Notes under the pieces: generated by a model | Database searches by the model: none | What the model was told of the DNA's origin: nothing | Seen by the model: the letters and a program-made list of their open reading frames with translations, nothing else | Made by a program: the position numbers and the translations under genes | In this document: one piece after another, positions 51,469-59,842 of the stretch | Numbering within the stretch: the first letter of the stretch is position 1 | Layout of the letters: every line of letters starts with the position of its first letter | NCBI RefSeq assembly: GCF_013761245.1 | Contig: NZ_JACDUT010000007.1 | Location: forward strand, 161,139 to 225,138 | Reading direction: 5' to 3' | Length of the DNA: 64,000 nt | Origin: Thermaerobacillus caldiproteolyticus | GTDB lineage: Bacteria > Bacillota > Bacilli > Bacillales > Anoxybacillaceae

Positions 51469-52416
51469 TTAAACCTTCATTTCCCCGTGATGGATTTGAG
51501 AGGTTTCAATTTGAATGGTTGTATGCAGAATCTTAAATTTTTCTTCAACAATGTGAATGGCATCTTGTAAAACCTTTTGGCTGTCTTGATGATCTTCAAT
51601 CAAAATATGGCAACTTAATGAGTCCAACCCTGATGTAATCGTCCAAATATGGAGATCGTGAACGTTAATAACTCCTTCAATACTTTCTAAGGCTTTTTTC
51701 ACTTCATTTTGATCAATGGTAATGGGCGTCCCTTCCATCAAAATATGAACTGTATGTTTAATAACTCCCCAAGCTCCTTTCAAGATTAATAAGGCAACCA
51801 GAACAGAAATAATAGGGTCAGCTACATACCAACCAAAGATCCACATGACAAGCCCAGCGATGATAGCACCTACGGAACCCAAGGCGTCACCGATCACATG
51901 AAGATAGGCGCTGCGAAGATTGACATTATTTTTCACATCCCCTTTTCTCATTAACGCCCAAGCACTTAAAAGATTGGCAAAAAGACCAATGGACGCAATT
52001 AGCATCATAGAGCCGCTAGCTACGGTTGGTGGGTTGTAAAAACGCTCAATGGCTTCCCATACGATAAACCCAGCGATAACAAACAAGGTAACTCCATTAA
52101 ACAAAGCGGCTAAGATTTCAAAACGATAAAAGCCATACGTTTTATTGGGGGAAGCTGGTTTGGTGGCAAACCAAATAGCAACTAAACTAAGAACAAGTGA
52201 ACTGGCATCACTAAGCATATGACCAGAGTCAGAAAGAAGGGCTAAGCTATTTGTGATTAAACCTCCGAAAAACTCTAACAACATAATTCCAGCGGTAATG
52301 AGAAGGGCAATCGTAAGCCCTTTTTTATTACCTTCTCTGCCGTGATCGTGATGGTGTCCGTGGAGATGGTGATGACCATGGTGGTCGTGAGAATGATGGT
52401 GGTGATGATGATGCAT
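51469..52416 (-). CDS. czcD: Cation diffusion facilitator (CzcD-like Zn/Co/Cd exporter)
   Basis: A 315-residue CDF exporter. Residues 1-26 are an extreme histidine-rich tail (seven consecutive His, then HDH/HGH repeats) likely to bind metal. Six transmembrane helices follow with the site motifs LLSDSGHMLSD (HxxxD) and YLHVIGDALGS, and a cytosolic C-terminal domain begins near 210. It probably exports Zn(II), Co(II) or Cd(II) in exchange for H+ or K+. It starts 14 bases after the ArsR/CzrA gene and should be derepressed by metal. Confidence 0.93.
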   Translation of the reverse strand: MHHHHHHHSHDHHGHHHLHGHHHDHGREGNKKGLTIALLITAGIMLLEFFGGLITNSLALLSDSGHMLSDASSLVLSLVAIWFATKPASPNKTYGFYRFEILAALFNGVTLFVIAGFIVWEAIERFYNPPTVASGSMMLIASIGLFANLLSAWALMRKGDVKNNVNLRSAYLHVIGDALGSVGAIIAGLVMWIFGWYVADPIISVLVALLILKGAWGVIKHTVHILMEGTPITIDQNEVKKALESIEGVINVHDLHIWTITSGLDSLSCHILIEDHQDSQKVLQDAIHIVEEKFKILHTTIQIETSQIHHGEMKV

Positions 52417-52430
52417 GATAAAACGCCTCC

Positions 52431-52739
52431 TTAATGATGTTCAGCATGGTCAATGGCTTGTTTTAATAATGAAATAACGTGTTCGTCATCGCAGGAGTAA
52501 AACAGTGTTTTTCCTTCGCGGCGATACTTAACCAGTCTCAGATTTCGCAATATACTAAGTTGGTGGGAAACGGCTGATTGAGACATTTCCAACACTTCTG
52601 CAATGTGATTTACATTGCACTCTTCTTGCGATAACAAATAAAGAATTTTGATTCGTGTTGGATCGGCTAATACCTTAAATATTCGCGATACATTTTCAAT
52701 GGTTTCAGATTTTAAGAAAGAATGGTCTTCCATCTTCAT
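52431..52739 (-). CDS. czrA: ArsR-family metal-responsive repressor (CzrA-like)
   Basis: A 102-residue winged-helix repressor. The recognition region is EVLEMSQSAVSHQLSILRN. The C-terminal helix has DDEHVISLLKQAIDHAEHH, which matches the alpha-5 zinc/cobalt site (DxH...HxxH) of CzrA and SmtB rather than the cysteine site of ArsR or CadC. The ATG at 52739 follows GAGGG by 8 bases; an upstream reading from 52784 would run through its own operator. It forms an operon with the CDF gene. Confidence 0.92.
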   Translation of the reverse strand: MKMEDHSFLKSETIENVSRIFKVLADPTRIKILYLLSQEECNVNHIAEVLEMSQSAVSHQLSILRNLRLVKYRREGKTLFYSCDDEHVISLLKQAIDHAEHH

Positions 52740-52766
52740 GATGATGTCCCTCACTTTATTTATTAT

Positions 52767-52786
52767 ATATGAGCATATGTTCATAT
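52767..52786. promoter_or_regulatory. CzrA-type palindromic operator
   Basis: ATATGAGCATATGTTCATAT is an imperfect 20-bp palindrome just upstream of the repressor gene. It is very close to the ATATGAACA-N2-TGTTCATAT operators of CzrA/SmtB-type regulators. Confidence 0.8.
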
Positions 52787-52885
52787 GTATGTATAATATT
52801 TTACATTCATTTTTTTGTCAAGTTTAGGAAATTTTTTAATGAAAATGGGTGATTTAGCTCTTAATGAATGGGAGGGGATGATGAT

Positions 52886-53439
52886 ATGGTAGACAATCAT
52901 AATCATTTTCACGTACCAGATACAAAAAAGGGATTAATGATCGCTCTTCTTATTACTTCGGGGATAACGGTTTTGGAGTTCTTCGGTGACTGTTTACGAA
53001 TAGCCTAGCATTACTATCAGACGCAGGGCATATGTTAAGCGATATTGGCTCTCTAGCTTTGAGTTTAGTCGCTATGTGGTTCACCGCAAGACCACCTTCT
53101 CCACGAAAAACATACGGTTTTTACCGATTTGAAATACTAGCAGCTCTGTTGAATGGACTTCTCTTATTCGTCATTGCAGGATTTATTTCTTACGAAGCTT
53201 ATAAACGTTTTTTTGAACCTTCAACAGTCGCAAGTGGTACAATGATGCTCATTGCTACCATTGGGTTGTTGGAAAAATCACCAGCGCATTTATTTTGACA
53301 AAAAAGTGATACCAAAGAAAATGTAAATGTACGAAGCGCCTATTTGCATATTATTTCTGATGCATTAGGTGTAGTTGGGGCAATCGTAGCAGGGATTGTA
53401 ATGTACTTCGTTGGATTTAACACAAAAATAACAATATAA
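52886..53439 (+). pseudogene. Second CDF exporter gene, frameshifted and truncated
   Basis: The ATG at 52886 follows GGAGGGG. The reading MVDNHNHFHVPDTKKGLMIA continues to VLEFFGD, where one missing G shifts the frame (near 52988). The new frame gives LFTNSLALLSDAGHMLSDIG and runs to about 53270. A second shift near 53275-53310 leads to ENVNVRSAYLHIISDALGVV and then VGFNTKIT with a stop at 53439. The C-terminal transmembrane helices and the cytosolic domain are lost. It parallels the intact CDF gene at 51469 closely in its membrane part but lacks its His tail. Confidence 0.9.
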
Positions 53440-53458
53440 ATCGCATCCCAATCCGCAA

Positions 53459-53493
53459 CAAAAAAGGGCATTATCGTAATGATATGCCCTTTT
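53459..53493 (-). terminator. Terminator of the DUF4362-like lipoprotein gene
   Basis: AAAGGGCAT pairs with ATGCCCTTT, followed on the minus strand by TTTTTTGTTGC. It overlaps the stop codon of the gene. Confidence 0.88.
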
Positions 53494-53893
53494 ACTTATT
53501 CCAAATGACTAAAACAATATTCTCGGTGCTTTCTTGATCACAACCATCCAATAAATAATCTGTTCTCTCTTGGGTTTTCTCTATTTTGATTGATTTACAA
53601 GTTGAAGTATTTATACTTCCACTTCCAAACTTATCTCTTGTGGTATCTGTTATTAAAGTAATACTTTCTCCATCATATTCAAGGTCTTGTATTATTGGAT
53701 CACCTTCAACTGTATAAGCAACTATTCTAATCTTATCCTCTTTACCTCGATTAACATTTTCTACAAATTGCATAAACTTACCAAGATTGGTTATATCCCC
53801 GTGTTTATTAACAATATCGTCTTTTGATGGTTCGTATTCCCCACAACTAGATAATAGGAGCATAATTAACATAAAACAGATTATTTTTTTCAT
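53492..53893 (-). CDS. Small lipoprotein, DUF4362-like
   Basis: A 133-residue secreted lipoprotein. The signal peptide has a lipobox LLSSC with Cys17. The mature part includes NKHGDITNLGKFMQFVENV, IRIVAYTVEGDPIIQDLEYD and DTTRDKFGSGSINTSTC, which I recognise as the DUF4362 pattern of Bacillus lipoproteins. The function is unknown. It stands alone between the broken CDF gene and the ZIP gene with its own terminator. Confidence 0.75.
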   Translation of the reverse strand: MKKIICFMLIMLLLSSCGEYEPSKDDIVNKHGDITNLGKFMQFVENVNRGKEDKIRIVAYTVEGDPIIQDLEYDGESITLITDTTRDKFGSGSINTSTCKSIKIEKTQERTDYLLDGCDQESTENIVLVIWNK

Positions 53894-54091
53894 TCCATTG
53901 TTTCCCCTTATTTGTATTTAAATAAATTATATCATTTAAAGTGAATTCCTTGTCTTAAATTCCCAATTTTTGTTCCAATAAAAATAAAGAGACCAATACA
54001 TATGCGAATTGGTCTGCTAATAGCTATGTTGTGTTTTCTCTCCTGCAAGTGCCCCCGTTAAACTTAACTTGTACCTTTTTAGTAAAGTCTT

Positions 54092-54814
54092 TTATAGAAA
54101 AAACAAGTAAAATGAAACCAATACAAAACCGATTATAGCCATGATAACGCAATATATTTTTGTAGATGTGCGTAAAGCTGTTCCAAAAATTTCTTTTCCC
54201 GTCACGGAAAGCATTACCCCCATCGCCAATGCGATAATCATTGCTACTAACCAAGGAATCCCCATTCCATAATTGCTTCCTATGAAAGCTCCAACTCCTA
54301 CGGGAGCGGAGGCTATGGTTGCCCCAAGTATGATGCTGAGAATTCCAAACCCAGCCATCAGCAAGGGAGTAAAAACAGCAATACCTTCTGGAATATTGTG
54401 AAGCATGATCGCAGTCATCATTGGTTTAGTCAATGAATCGTGAGTATTTGCTCCAAGTGCGATGCCTGTTGGAAAATTGTGTAGGGCAATACTGAATGTT
54501 AAAAATAGACCAGAATGTACGAATAAGTCTTTTTTAGCGTCATTTGTAATAATGATCACATGATGAGAAACCTTTTCTAGATGCTTGTATATAAAATAAC
54601 CAAAAATCAATCCGGCAATGGGGACAAACCAGCCTCCAATTTCTATGCTTTCAGGCAAAATTTCCATTGTGACCAGTCCAAATATCATTCCACTACATAT
54701 GGAAAAAATGGTCGGCATTCCTTTTTGCAAACCTTTAAACAGCCAAGCAATCACTCCACCAGATAACATTCCAATAGCAGAAGCAGAAAAACCTAAAAGC
54801 CAAAGTGAGTTCAT
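54092..54814 (-). CDS. ZIP-family divalent metal transporter
   Basis: A 240-residue polytopic protein with the ZIP metal-site motifs HNFPTGIALGAN (helix 4, near 112) and HNIPEGIAVF (helix 5, near 140). Bacterial ZIP proteins take up zinc or related metals. The start follows GGGGGG at proper spacing. I see no clear Zur box upstream. Its presence next to a CzrA/CDF unit suggests paired import and export of the same metal. Confidence 0.9.
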   Translation of the reverse strand: MNSLWLLGFSASAIGMLSGGVIAWLFKGLQKGMPTIFSICSGMIFGLVTMEILPESIEIGGWFVPIAGLIFGYFIYKHLEKVSHHVIIITNDAKKDLFVHSGLFLTFSIALHNFPTGIALGANTHDSLTKPMMTAIMLHNIPEGIAVFTPLLMAGFGILSIILGATIASAPVGVGAFIGSNYGMGIPWLVAMIIALAMGVMLSVTGKEIFGTALRTSTKIYCVIMAIIGFVLVSFYLFFL

Positions 54815-54883
54815 CCATCATCCCCCCTTGTACTAAGTTGTCTTTACTTTTATATCTGCCAAACTTATAAAATATGCCCTTTA

Positions 54884-54923
54884 AAAACAAAAAATCCTCC
54901 ATTGTTGGAGGATTTTTTGTTTT
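54884..54923. terminator. Terminator after the M23 peptidase gene
   Basis: AAAAATCCTCC pairs with GGAGGATTTTT around ATTGTT, with T-runs on both sides. It lies about 100 bases past the stop at 55019 and marks the right border of the accessory block. Confidence 0.88.
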
Positions 54924-55018
54924 TATGAGATTTTGACTACGAAAGAAATGGTAATGACCTTTCCTTCGTGTTGAAACTGACTTCTATTTTTTAAACTCTT
55001 TTTTCCGCTAATCAATTA

Positions 55019-56347
55019 TTAAAAGTTAACATAATTAAGCGGATTTACTGCATTTGATTTTGCTGGGTTCCACGGACCGCGGTGCAGCTCGAAATGAAGG
55101 TGTGCACCTTCAGACTGCCCCGTATTGCCCATGTATCCAATGATTTGTCCTTTTTTAACAGTCTGTCCTTCGCTCACGAGACGCGCCTCTAAGTGTGCAT
55201 AGACCGTCGTGTAGACTTGTCCATTAATGAGGTGAGTAATAAACACAACGTTTCCGTAACTTGTAGAGTAGTAAGAACGGAACACGTAACCATCTGCTGC
55301 TGCAACGACTGGAACTTCTGGTGCACGCTTACCAATATCGACTCCGTAATGGAACTCACCGCCGCGTGGACCAAATCCTGATGTAATTGGGCCGTTTGCC
55401 GGTCTCATAAATACGCCGCTTGTCACTGGCGGAGTATTCGCTGAAAAGTTTGTGCCAGCTGATGAAGTTGAATGGCTGTTAGAGCTGCTATACGAAGATG
55501 AATGGCCTCCAGAGCTACTAGATAAAGCCGCTGCGCGACGTTTTGCTTCTGCCTCTTCTGCCTGCTTTTTCGCAAGCATTTGCTGAAGCTGTGCTTTCAT
55601 GGCCGCTTCTTGTTTCGCTAACAATTCTTTTTCTTCAGCAAGCGCCATTTTCTTTTCATGGTTTTCTTGTTCTTCTTGTTTCAAGCTGGCCATAAGCTTA
55701 TCTTTTTGCGCGATTTGACTATTGAGTGTTTGCTTTAACTGTTCAAGCTCTTTTAAATCCTTTTGAAGATTGTCAAGCTTCGTCGCTAGCTCGTTCTCTT
55801 TCTTTTCTTTAAGTGCTTTATCGGCTTTTTGTTCTTCAATAATTTGCTTGTCCGCTTCAAAAATTGTTGTTACGGCACTTACACGATCAATAAAGTCACT
55901 GAAACTTTGTGATCCTAATAACACTTCAAGGTAGCTAATAACTCCACCGCTTTGTTGTAATGAACGAACACGCTCTTTCAACAATTCATTTCGTTTTTCG
56001 ATTCGCTCCTGTACTTCCGCAATTTCCCGTTTTAACGCTTCAATATCCTGTTTCGTTTGATTGACGTCTTGCGATAAACTGCGAATTTTTCCGCTCGTTT
56101 CTTCCACTGCCATATCTAACTTTTTAATTTCTTCTGCCAGTTTTGCTTGTTGCGTTTGCAGACGTTCAATCTCTTGATCTGCTTTGTTCATTTGATTTTG
56201 CACGGAAGACTGTTTTGATTGAATGTGATTAATTTCATTCCGCTTTTCTTGAATGTCTTGATTGCTTACAGCACCTGCCCAGTGAGGCGAAAAGCTTGTC
56301 GCACCAACCACAGTTGCGACCGCTAATGTCATCATTCTCCTCTTCAC
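55019..56347 (-). CDS. Secreted M23 metallopeptidase with coiled coil (EnvC-like)
   Basis: A 442-residue secreted protein with a signal peptide (cleaved near AGAVSN, residue 25) and a long coiled coil at about 30-270. A Ser-rich linker and a C-terminal LytM/M23 zinc peptidase domain follow. Zinc and catalytic residues are His333 and Asp337 (HYGVDIG), His385 (YAHLE) and His416/His418 (HLHFE). It should cleave peptidoglycan cross-links. It follows ftsX by 32 bases, and coiled-coil hydrolases beside ftsEX (EnvC in E. coli, CwlO functionally in B. subtilis) are switched on by FtsX, so the same is likely here. Confidence 0.93.
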   Translation of the reverse strand: MKRRMMTLAVATVVGATSFSPHWAGAVSNQDIQEKRNEINHIQSKQSSVQNQMNKADQEIERLQTQQAKLAEEIKKLDMAVEETSGKIRSLSQDVNQTKQDIEALKREIAEVQERIEKRNELLKERVRSLQQSGGVISYLEVLLGSQSFSDFIDRVSAVTTIFEADKQIIEEQKADKALKEKKENELATKLDNLQKDLKELEQLKQTLNSQIAQKDKLMASLKQEEQENHEKKMALAEEKELLAKQEAAMKAQLQQMLAKKQAEEAEAKRRAAALSSSSGGHSSSYSSSNSHSTSSAGTNFSANTPPVTSGVFMRPANGPITSGFGPRGGEFHYGVDIGKRAPEVPVVAAADGYVFRSYYSTSYGNVVFITHLINGQVYTTVYAHLEARLVSEGQTVKKGQIIGYMGNTGQSEGAHLHFELHRGPWNPAKSNAVNPLNYVNF

Positions 56348-56379
56348 GGCCTCGTTTCCCCTTTCTTATTTTTCATCTA

Positions 56380-57273
56380 TTACACTTTCAAAAATTTACG
56401 AACGGACATCATACTTCCCCATACACCGATGCATGCACCGAGCAATAATAAGACTGCGCTAATTTGCCACATAAACGGATTGAACGGCAGCAATTGCATA
56501 AATGGAACGGCTAATCTCGGCTTTACAAATTCATAAATGTTATAGTATACAAACGAGAGAGAGACAACCGGAACGACAGCACCAATGACACCAAGCCATA
56601 ATCCTTCCAGAAAAAACGGCCAACGAATAAATCCGTTTGTCGCTCCTACTAATCTCATAATCTCGATTTCGCGACGACGCGCAAAAATGGTGATTTTAAT
56701 AGTATTAGAAATGAGAAACATCGCAGTAAACAACAAACCAATAATTAAACCTAACCCAATATTTCTTGCAATTTTTAACGTTTTAAAGAGTTTTTCGACT
56801 TCACCTTGTCCATATTTGACCTTATGCGCAAACTTAAATGTTTCGATCTGTTTAGCTACTTTCATCGTATCCGTCGGCTTTACCGTTTTGACGACATAGA
56901 CATCGCTGAGTGGATTATCTTGCTCAAACAATCGGAACGATGAACCTTCTTCACCAAAACTTTTAATTAAATTTTTCAATTCGTTTTCTTTGGATGAATA
57001 TTGAATTTCTTTTACTTCAGGAATCGCGTCAATTTTTGCCCGCAATGCTTGTTTATCTTTTTCTGTCGCTGTTAAATCAATATAGACTCGAATTTCGACA
57101 TCGTCCTCAATGTTTTTGGCAAAATGGTTCATATTGAACATGATCACAAGGAACACGCCGACGAGTAACAGCGTTACAGTCACTGCACTAATCGAAGCAA
57201 ATGTCATCCAGCCATTTCTACCAAGGCTTTTTACACTTTCCCGCATATGACGTTTGAGGGTGTTAATCGTCAT
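56380..57273 (-). CDS. ftsX: Cell-division ABC transporter permease FtsX
   Basis: A 297-residue protein with four transmembrane helices and the large extracellular loop between helices 1 and 2 (about 50-170, FAKNIEDDVEIRVYIDLTAT) that contacts the hydrolase. The C-terminal FtsX motif includes IEIMRLVGATNGFIRWPFFLEG. The ATG at 57273 matches the family N-terminus (MTINTLKRHMRES) and is preceded by GAGGGGGG; longer readings are unlikely. It overlaps ftsE by 11 bases. Confidence 0.95.
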   Translation of the reverse strand: MTINTLKRHMRESVKSLGRNGWMTFASISAVTVTLLLVGVFLVIMFNMNHFAKNIEDDVEIRVYIDLTATEKDKQALRAKIDAIPEVKEIQYSSKENELKNLIKSFGEEGSSFRLFEQDNPLSDVYVVKTVKPTDTMKVAKQIETFKFAHKVKYGQGEVEKLFKTLKIARNIGLGLIIGLLFTAMFLISNTIKITIFARRREIEIMRLVGATNGFIRWPFFLEGLWLGVIGAVVPVVSLSFVYYNIYEFVKPRLAVPFMQLLPFNPFMWQISAVLLLLGACIGVWGSMMSVRKFLKV

Positions 57274-57949
57274 AGCCGTATTCCCCCCTCGCCTCATCGC
57301 GGACAATTTTCCCATTTTCAATCGCAATCACACGGCGCTTAATCGTATTGACGATCTCGCGGTTATGTGTTGCCATGACAATTGTTGTACCACGATCATT
57401 AATTTGTTCAAACAGCTCCATAATTCCCCACGATGTTTCTGGGTCTAAGTTCCCAGTCGGTTCGTCTGCAATCACAATTTTCGGCGAATTGACAATTGAG
57501 CGAGCGATGGAAACGCGCTGCTGTTCTCCACCCGATAGCTCATTCGGATACGAACGCACCTTATGCTTCAAACCAACTAAGTCTAATACTTCCATTACTT
57601 TCTTTTTAATCGTCTTTGGAGATTCTTCAATTACTTCCAAAGCGAACGCTACATTTTCATATACCGTTAGCTTAGGAAGTAATTTAAAATCTTGGAAAAC
57701 AACACCGATATGTCGGCGCAATAATGGTACTTTGCTATCTTTTAATTTCGCAAGGTTTACACCGTTAATCATAATTGATCCGCTCGTCGGCTTTTCTTCG
57801 CGGTACATCATTTTAACAAATGTTGATTTTCCCGCGCCACTAGGACCAACGACATATACAAATTCCCCTTGCTTAATGCGAACACTCACGCCATTCAGCG
57901 CAACGACGCCATTGGAATATGTCTTATATACATCTTGCATTTCAATCAT
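57263..57949 (-). CDS. ftsE: Cell-division ABC transporter ATPase FtsE
   Basis: A 228-residue ABC ATPase with Walker A GPSGAGKST, the Q-loop GVVFQDFKLLPKLTVYENVAF, signature LSGGEQQRVSIARSIV and Walker B VIADEPTGNLDPET. With FtsX it does not transport but energises peptidoglycan hydrolase activation. ATG at 57949 follows AGGTGAT; a GTG at 57958 is less likely. Confidence 0.96.
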   Translation of the reverse strand: MIEMQDVYKTYSNGVVALNGVSVRIKQGEFVYVVGPSGAGKSTFVKMMYREEKPTSGSIMINGVNLAKLKDSKVPLLRRHIGVVFQDFKLLPKLTVYENVAFALEVIEESPKTIKKKVMEVLDLVGLKHKVRSYPNELSGGEQQRVSIARSIVNSPKIVIADEPTGNLDPETSWGIMELFEQINDRGTTIVMATHNREIVNTIKRRVIAIENGKIVRDEARGEYGYDD

Positions 57950-58134
57950 ATATATCACCTAATTTTGCTTTTTCATCTTTGCTGACATCATTCGAGCTAT
58001 GTCGTGCAATTTATACAAAATTCCACAACAGTCATTATAACATTATTTGCGCCCATTTATTTTTACATTTATATTTCAAAATCATTACACGAACCGAAAA
58101 GCAGATAGCCAACATAGGCAAATATTCCTATTGA

Positions 58135-58380
58135 ACACGCGAAAGAGGGCCGTTAAGAACGATCTTCACCCGCAGAAGTGATTGTGATCCTCAAGAGGAA
58201 TGGCATCGAGCATCCTTTTCAAATCATGCTTTAAGCAAGTATTGCATGGATGCTTAAACTGGCTGCGAGCCGAAATACACAACGGCGCGAATTTACTTGC
58301 AAACGTGCTTGTCGCTTTGGATCGAGCTGATTTGGCGCAAGACAGCTAGCTGCCGAGCTATACTGTTCTCTTTTAACATT
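58135..58380. repeat. Degenerate dispersed intergenic repeat, copy C
   Basis: The 490-base gap between ftsE and cccB contains no gene. A segment near 58303-58352 (CAAACGTGCTTGTCGCTTTG, then GATTTGGCGCAAGACAGCTA) aligns with 61066-61120 and, more loosely, with 25341-25395. The rest, including ATCATGCTTTAAGC and GGATGCTTAAAC, can fold into hairpins. Confidence 0.45.
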
Positions 58381-58393
58381 TATAACTTTCTTA

Positions 58394-58434
58394 TAACAAA
58401 GTATCTGGTATCCATAGCGGACACCAGATACTTT
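58394..58434 (-). terminator. cccB terminator
   Basis: AAAGTATCTGGT pairs perfectly with ACCAGATACTTT, and TTGTTATAAG follows on the minus strand. It lies about 10 bases past the cccB stop. Confidence 0.82.
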
Positions 58435-58443
58435 GTTGCGCTT

Positions 58444-58773
58444 TTATTTTTTCGACGCTAACCACTCGGCCACTTTATCTACGTTTTCTCCTTGAATGAG
58501 GCCACCAGGCATGCCACCGCGACCTTTTTCAATAATTTGTTTAATTTCGTCTTTCGAATATTTGCTTCCGACTTTTTGCAAACTTGGTCCTATTTTTCCC
58601 TCTAAATCTTGACCGTGACAGCTTGCACAATTTTGCTGGAAGATCTGTTCTGCTGTTGAAGCCGTCGAACCACCGCTATCTTTATTATTGTTATCAGCAG
58701 CCTCGTCTCCCCCGCCACAGGCAGCTAATAGAAGTGCTGTACCGATGAATAGACCAAACAGTTTCTTTTTCAT
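58444..58773 (-). CDS. cccB: Cytochrome c-551, membrane-anchored lipoprotein
   Basis: A 109-residue lipoprotein cytochrome. The signal peptide ends in LLAAC with Cys19 for lipidation, and a low-complexity linker follows. The class I heme domain has Cys49, Cys52 and His53 (CASCH) and a C-terminal MPGG with the methionine ligand. It carries electrons on the outer face of the membrane. The ATG at 58773 is preceded by GGGGGGAG; a longer reading from 58803 lacks the signal-peptide start. The position beside ftsEX is as in B. subtilis. Confidence 0.95.
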   Translation of the reverse strand: MKKKLFGLFIGTALLLAACGGGDEAADNNNKDSGGSTASTAEQIFQQNCASCHGQDLEGKIGPSLQKVGSKYSKDEIKQIIEKGRGGMPGGLIQGENVDKVAEWLASKK

Positions 58774-58834
58774 GAACGAACTCCCCCCAGTAAAAAATTG
58801 CATATATCGTTATTATAACCGATGTTTCGACGAT

Positions 58835-59695
58835 TTACGCGCGCTTAAATCCTTCACCGAGCACTTCTGCGGCATCCATTACCACGACAAACGCTGATGG
58901 ATCAATGCTTTTCACTAATTGTTTCAATTTCGTGAACTCTGTTTGTTCAACGACGCACATCAGTACTGGACGCTCATGCTCCGTATAACCGCCGTAGCCA
59001 GATAGCTTTGTTACCCCGCGGTCAATTTTGTGTAAAATTGCTTCCCGTACTTCCTTTTCCTTATTTGTAATAATCATGGCCATTTTTGAATAGCCGAAGC
59101 CAACTTGTACTAAGTCAATCGTTTTGCTTGTAACAAAAAGACCGATGAGCGCATATAACGCTTGTTCAATATCGAATACAAGCGCTGCCGTTAACACGAT
59201 TAAGCCGTCAATGAGAATGACGCACTTCCCTAGTGACAATCCCGTGTACTTATGAATAATTTGCGCAGCTAAATCTGTTCCACCGGTCGAGGCCTTGCCG
59301 CGAAACACGATTCCTAAACCAATGCCAACCCCAATCCCCCCAAAAAGGGAACCAAGAAGTGGATCATGGGTGGCTGGGTCAAAATCTTTTGTCAAGTAAA
59401 CAATGAATGGCAAAAACAGCGTACCCACTAACGTTTTTAAGCCAAATTGTTTACCGAGCAATACGACACCGGCGATAAAAAGCGGAATGTTTAACGCCCA
59501 TTGCACATATGCTGGCTGCCATCCAAGCGTCGCGTGCAAAATGGTGCTAATGCCGCTCACTCCACCGGAAGCGACACGGTTCGGCAATAAAAAGACATTA
59601 AATGCTACGGCAACGATCGCTGAACCGATCAGTATGTATACATATTCCATGATCATTTCTATTTTTGGATGTAATCCTTGGTTTCTTTTTCTCAT
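58835..59695 (-). CDS. yvjA: YitT/DUF161-family membrane protein (YvjA-like)
   Basis: A 286-residue protein with five or six transmembrane helices carrying the YitT motifs ASGGVSGISTILHATLGW and GKASTGGTDLAAQI. A C-terminal DUF2179 domain (about 220-275, ITNKEKEVREAILHKIDRGV) follows. Its function is unknown. The ATG at 59695 follows GGGGGG by 7 bases. It lies between cccB and prfB, as in B. subtilis. Confidence 0.9.
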   Translation of the reverse strand: MRKRNQGLHPKIEMIMEYVYILIGSAIVAVAFNVFLLPNRVASGGVSGISTILHATLGWQPAYVQWALNIPLFIAGVVLLGKQFGLKTLVGTLFLPFIVYLTKDFDPATHDPLLGSLFGGIGVGIGLGIVFRGKASTGGTDLAAQIIHKYTGLSLGKCVILIDGLIVLTAALVFDIEQALYALIGLFVTSKTIDLVQVGFGYSKMAMIITNKEKEVREAILHKIDRGVTKLSGYGGYTEHERPVLMCVVEQTEFTKLKQLVKSIDPSAFVVVMDAAEVLGEGFKRA

Positions 59696-59786
59696 TCTCG
59701 AACCCCCCATGAGAGTATAGCACGCGCGTTTGAGCAAGTAAATGACAGCCAAATAACGTAGTAAAGCGTTAAAGATAGTTTATACA

Positions 59787-59824
59787 TAAAAAAGCATCTA
59801 ATATCCAAAAACGATATTAGATGC
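59787..59824 (-). terminator. prfB terminator
   Basis: GCATCTAATAT pairs with ATATTAGATGC and is followed on the minus strand by TTTTTTATG. It lies 19 bases past the prfB stop. Confidence 0.9.
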
Positions 59825-59842
59825 TCGATTACTTTACTTAGT

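Noticed and set aside
52317..52416. CA/TG-rich tract at the start of the CDF gene as a simple-sequence repeat
   Set aside because: It encodes the His-rich tail (CAT/CAC codons) in frame and is explained as part of the protein.
54024..54254. 76-codon minus-strand ORF overlapping the ZIP gene
   Set aside because: It overlaps the C-terminal coding region of the ZIP transporter in another frame and has no ribosome-binding site.
57348..57962. 204-codon plus-strand ORF over ftsE
   Set aside because: It is the antisense shadow of ftsE; the FtsE motifs are complete on the other strand.
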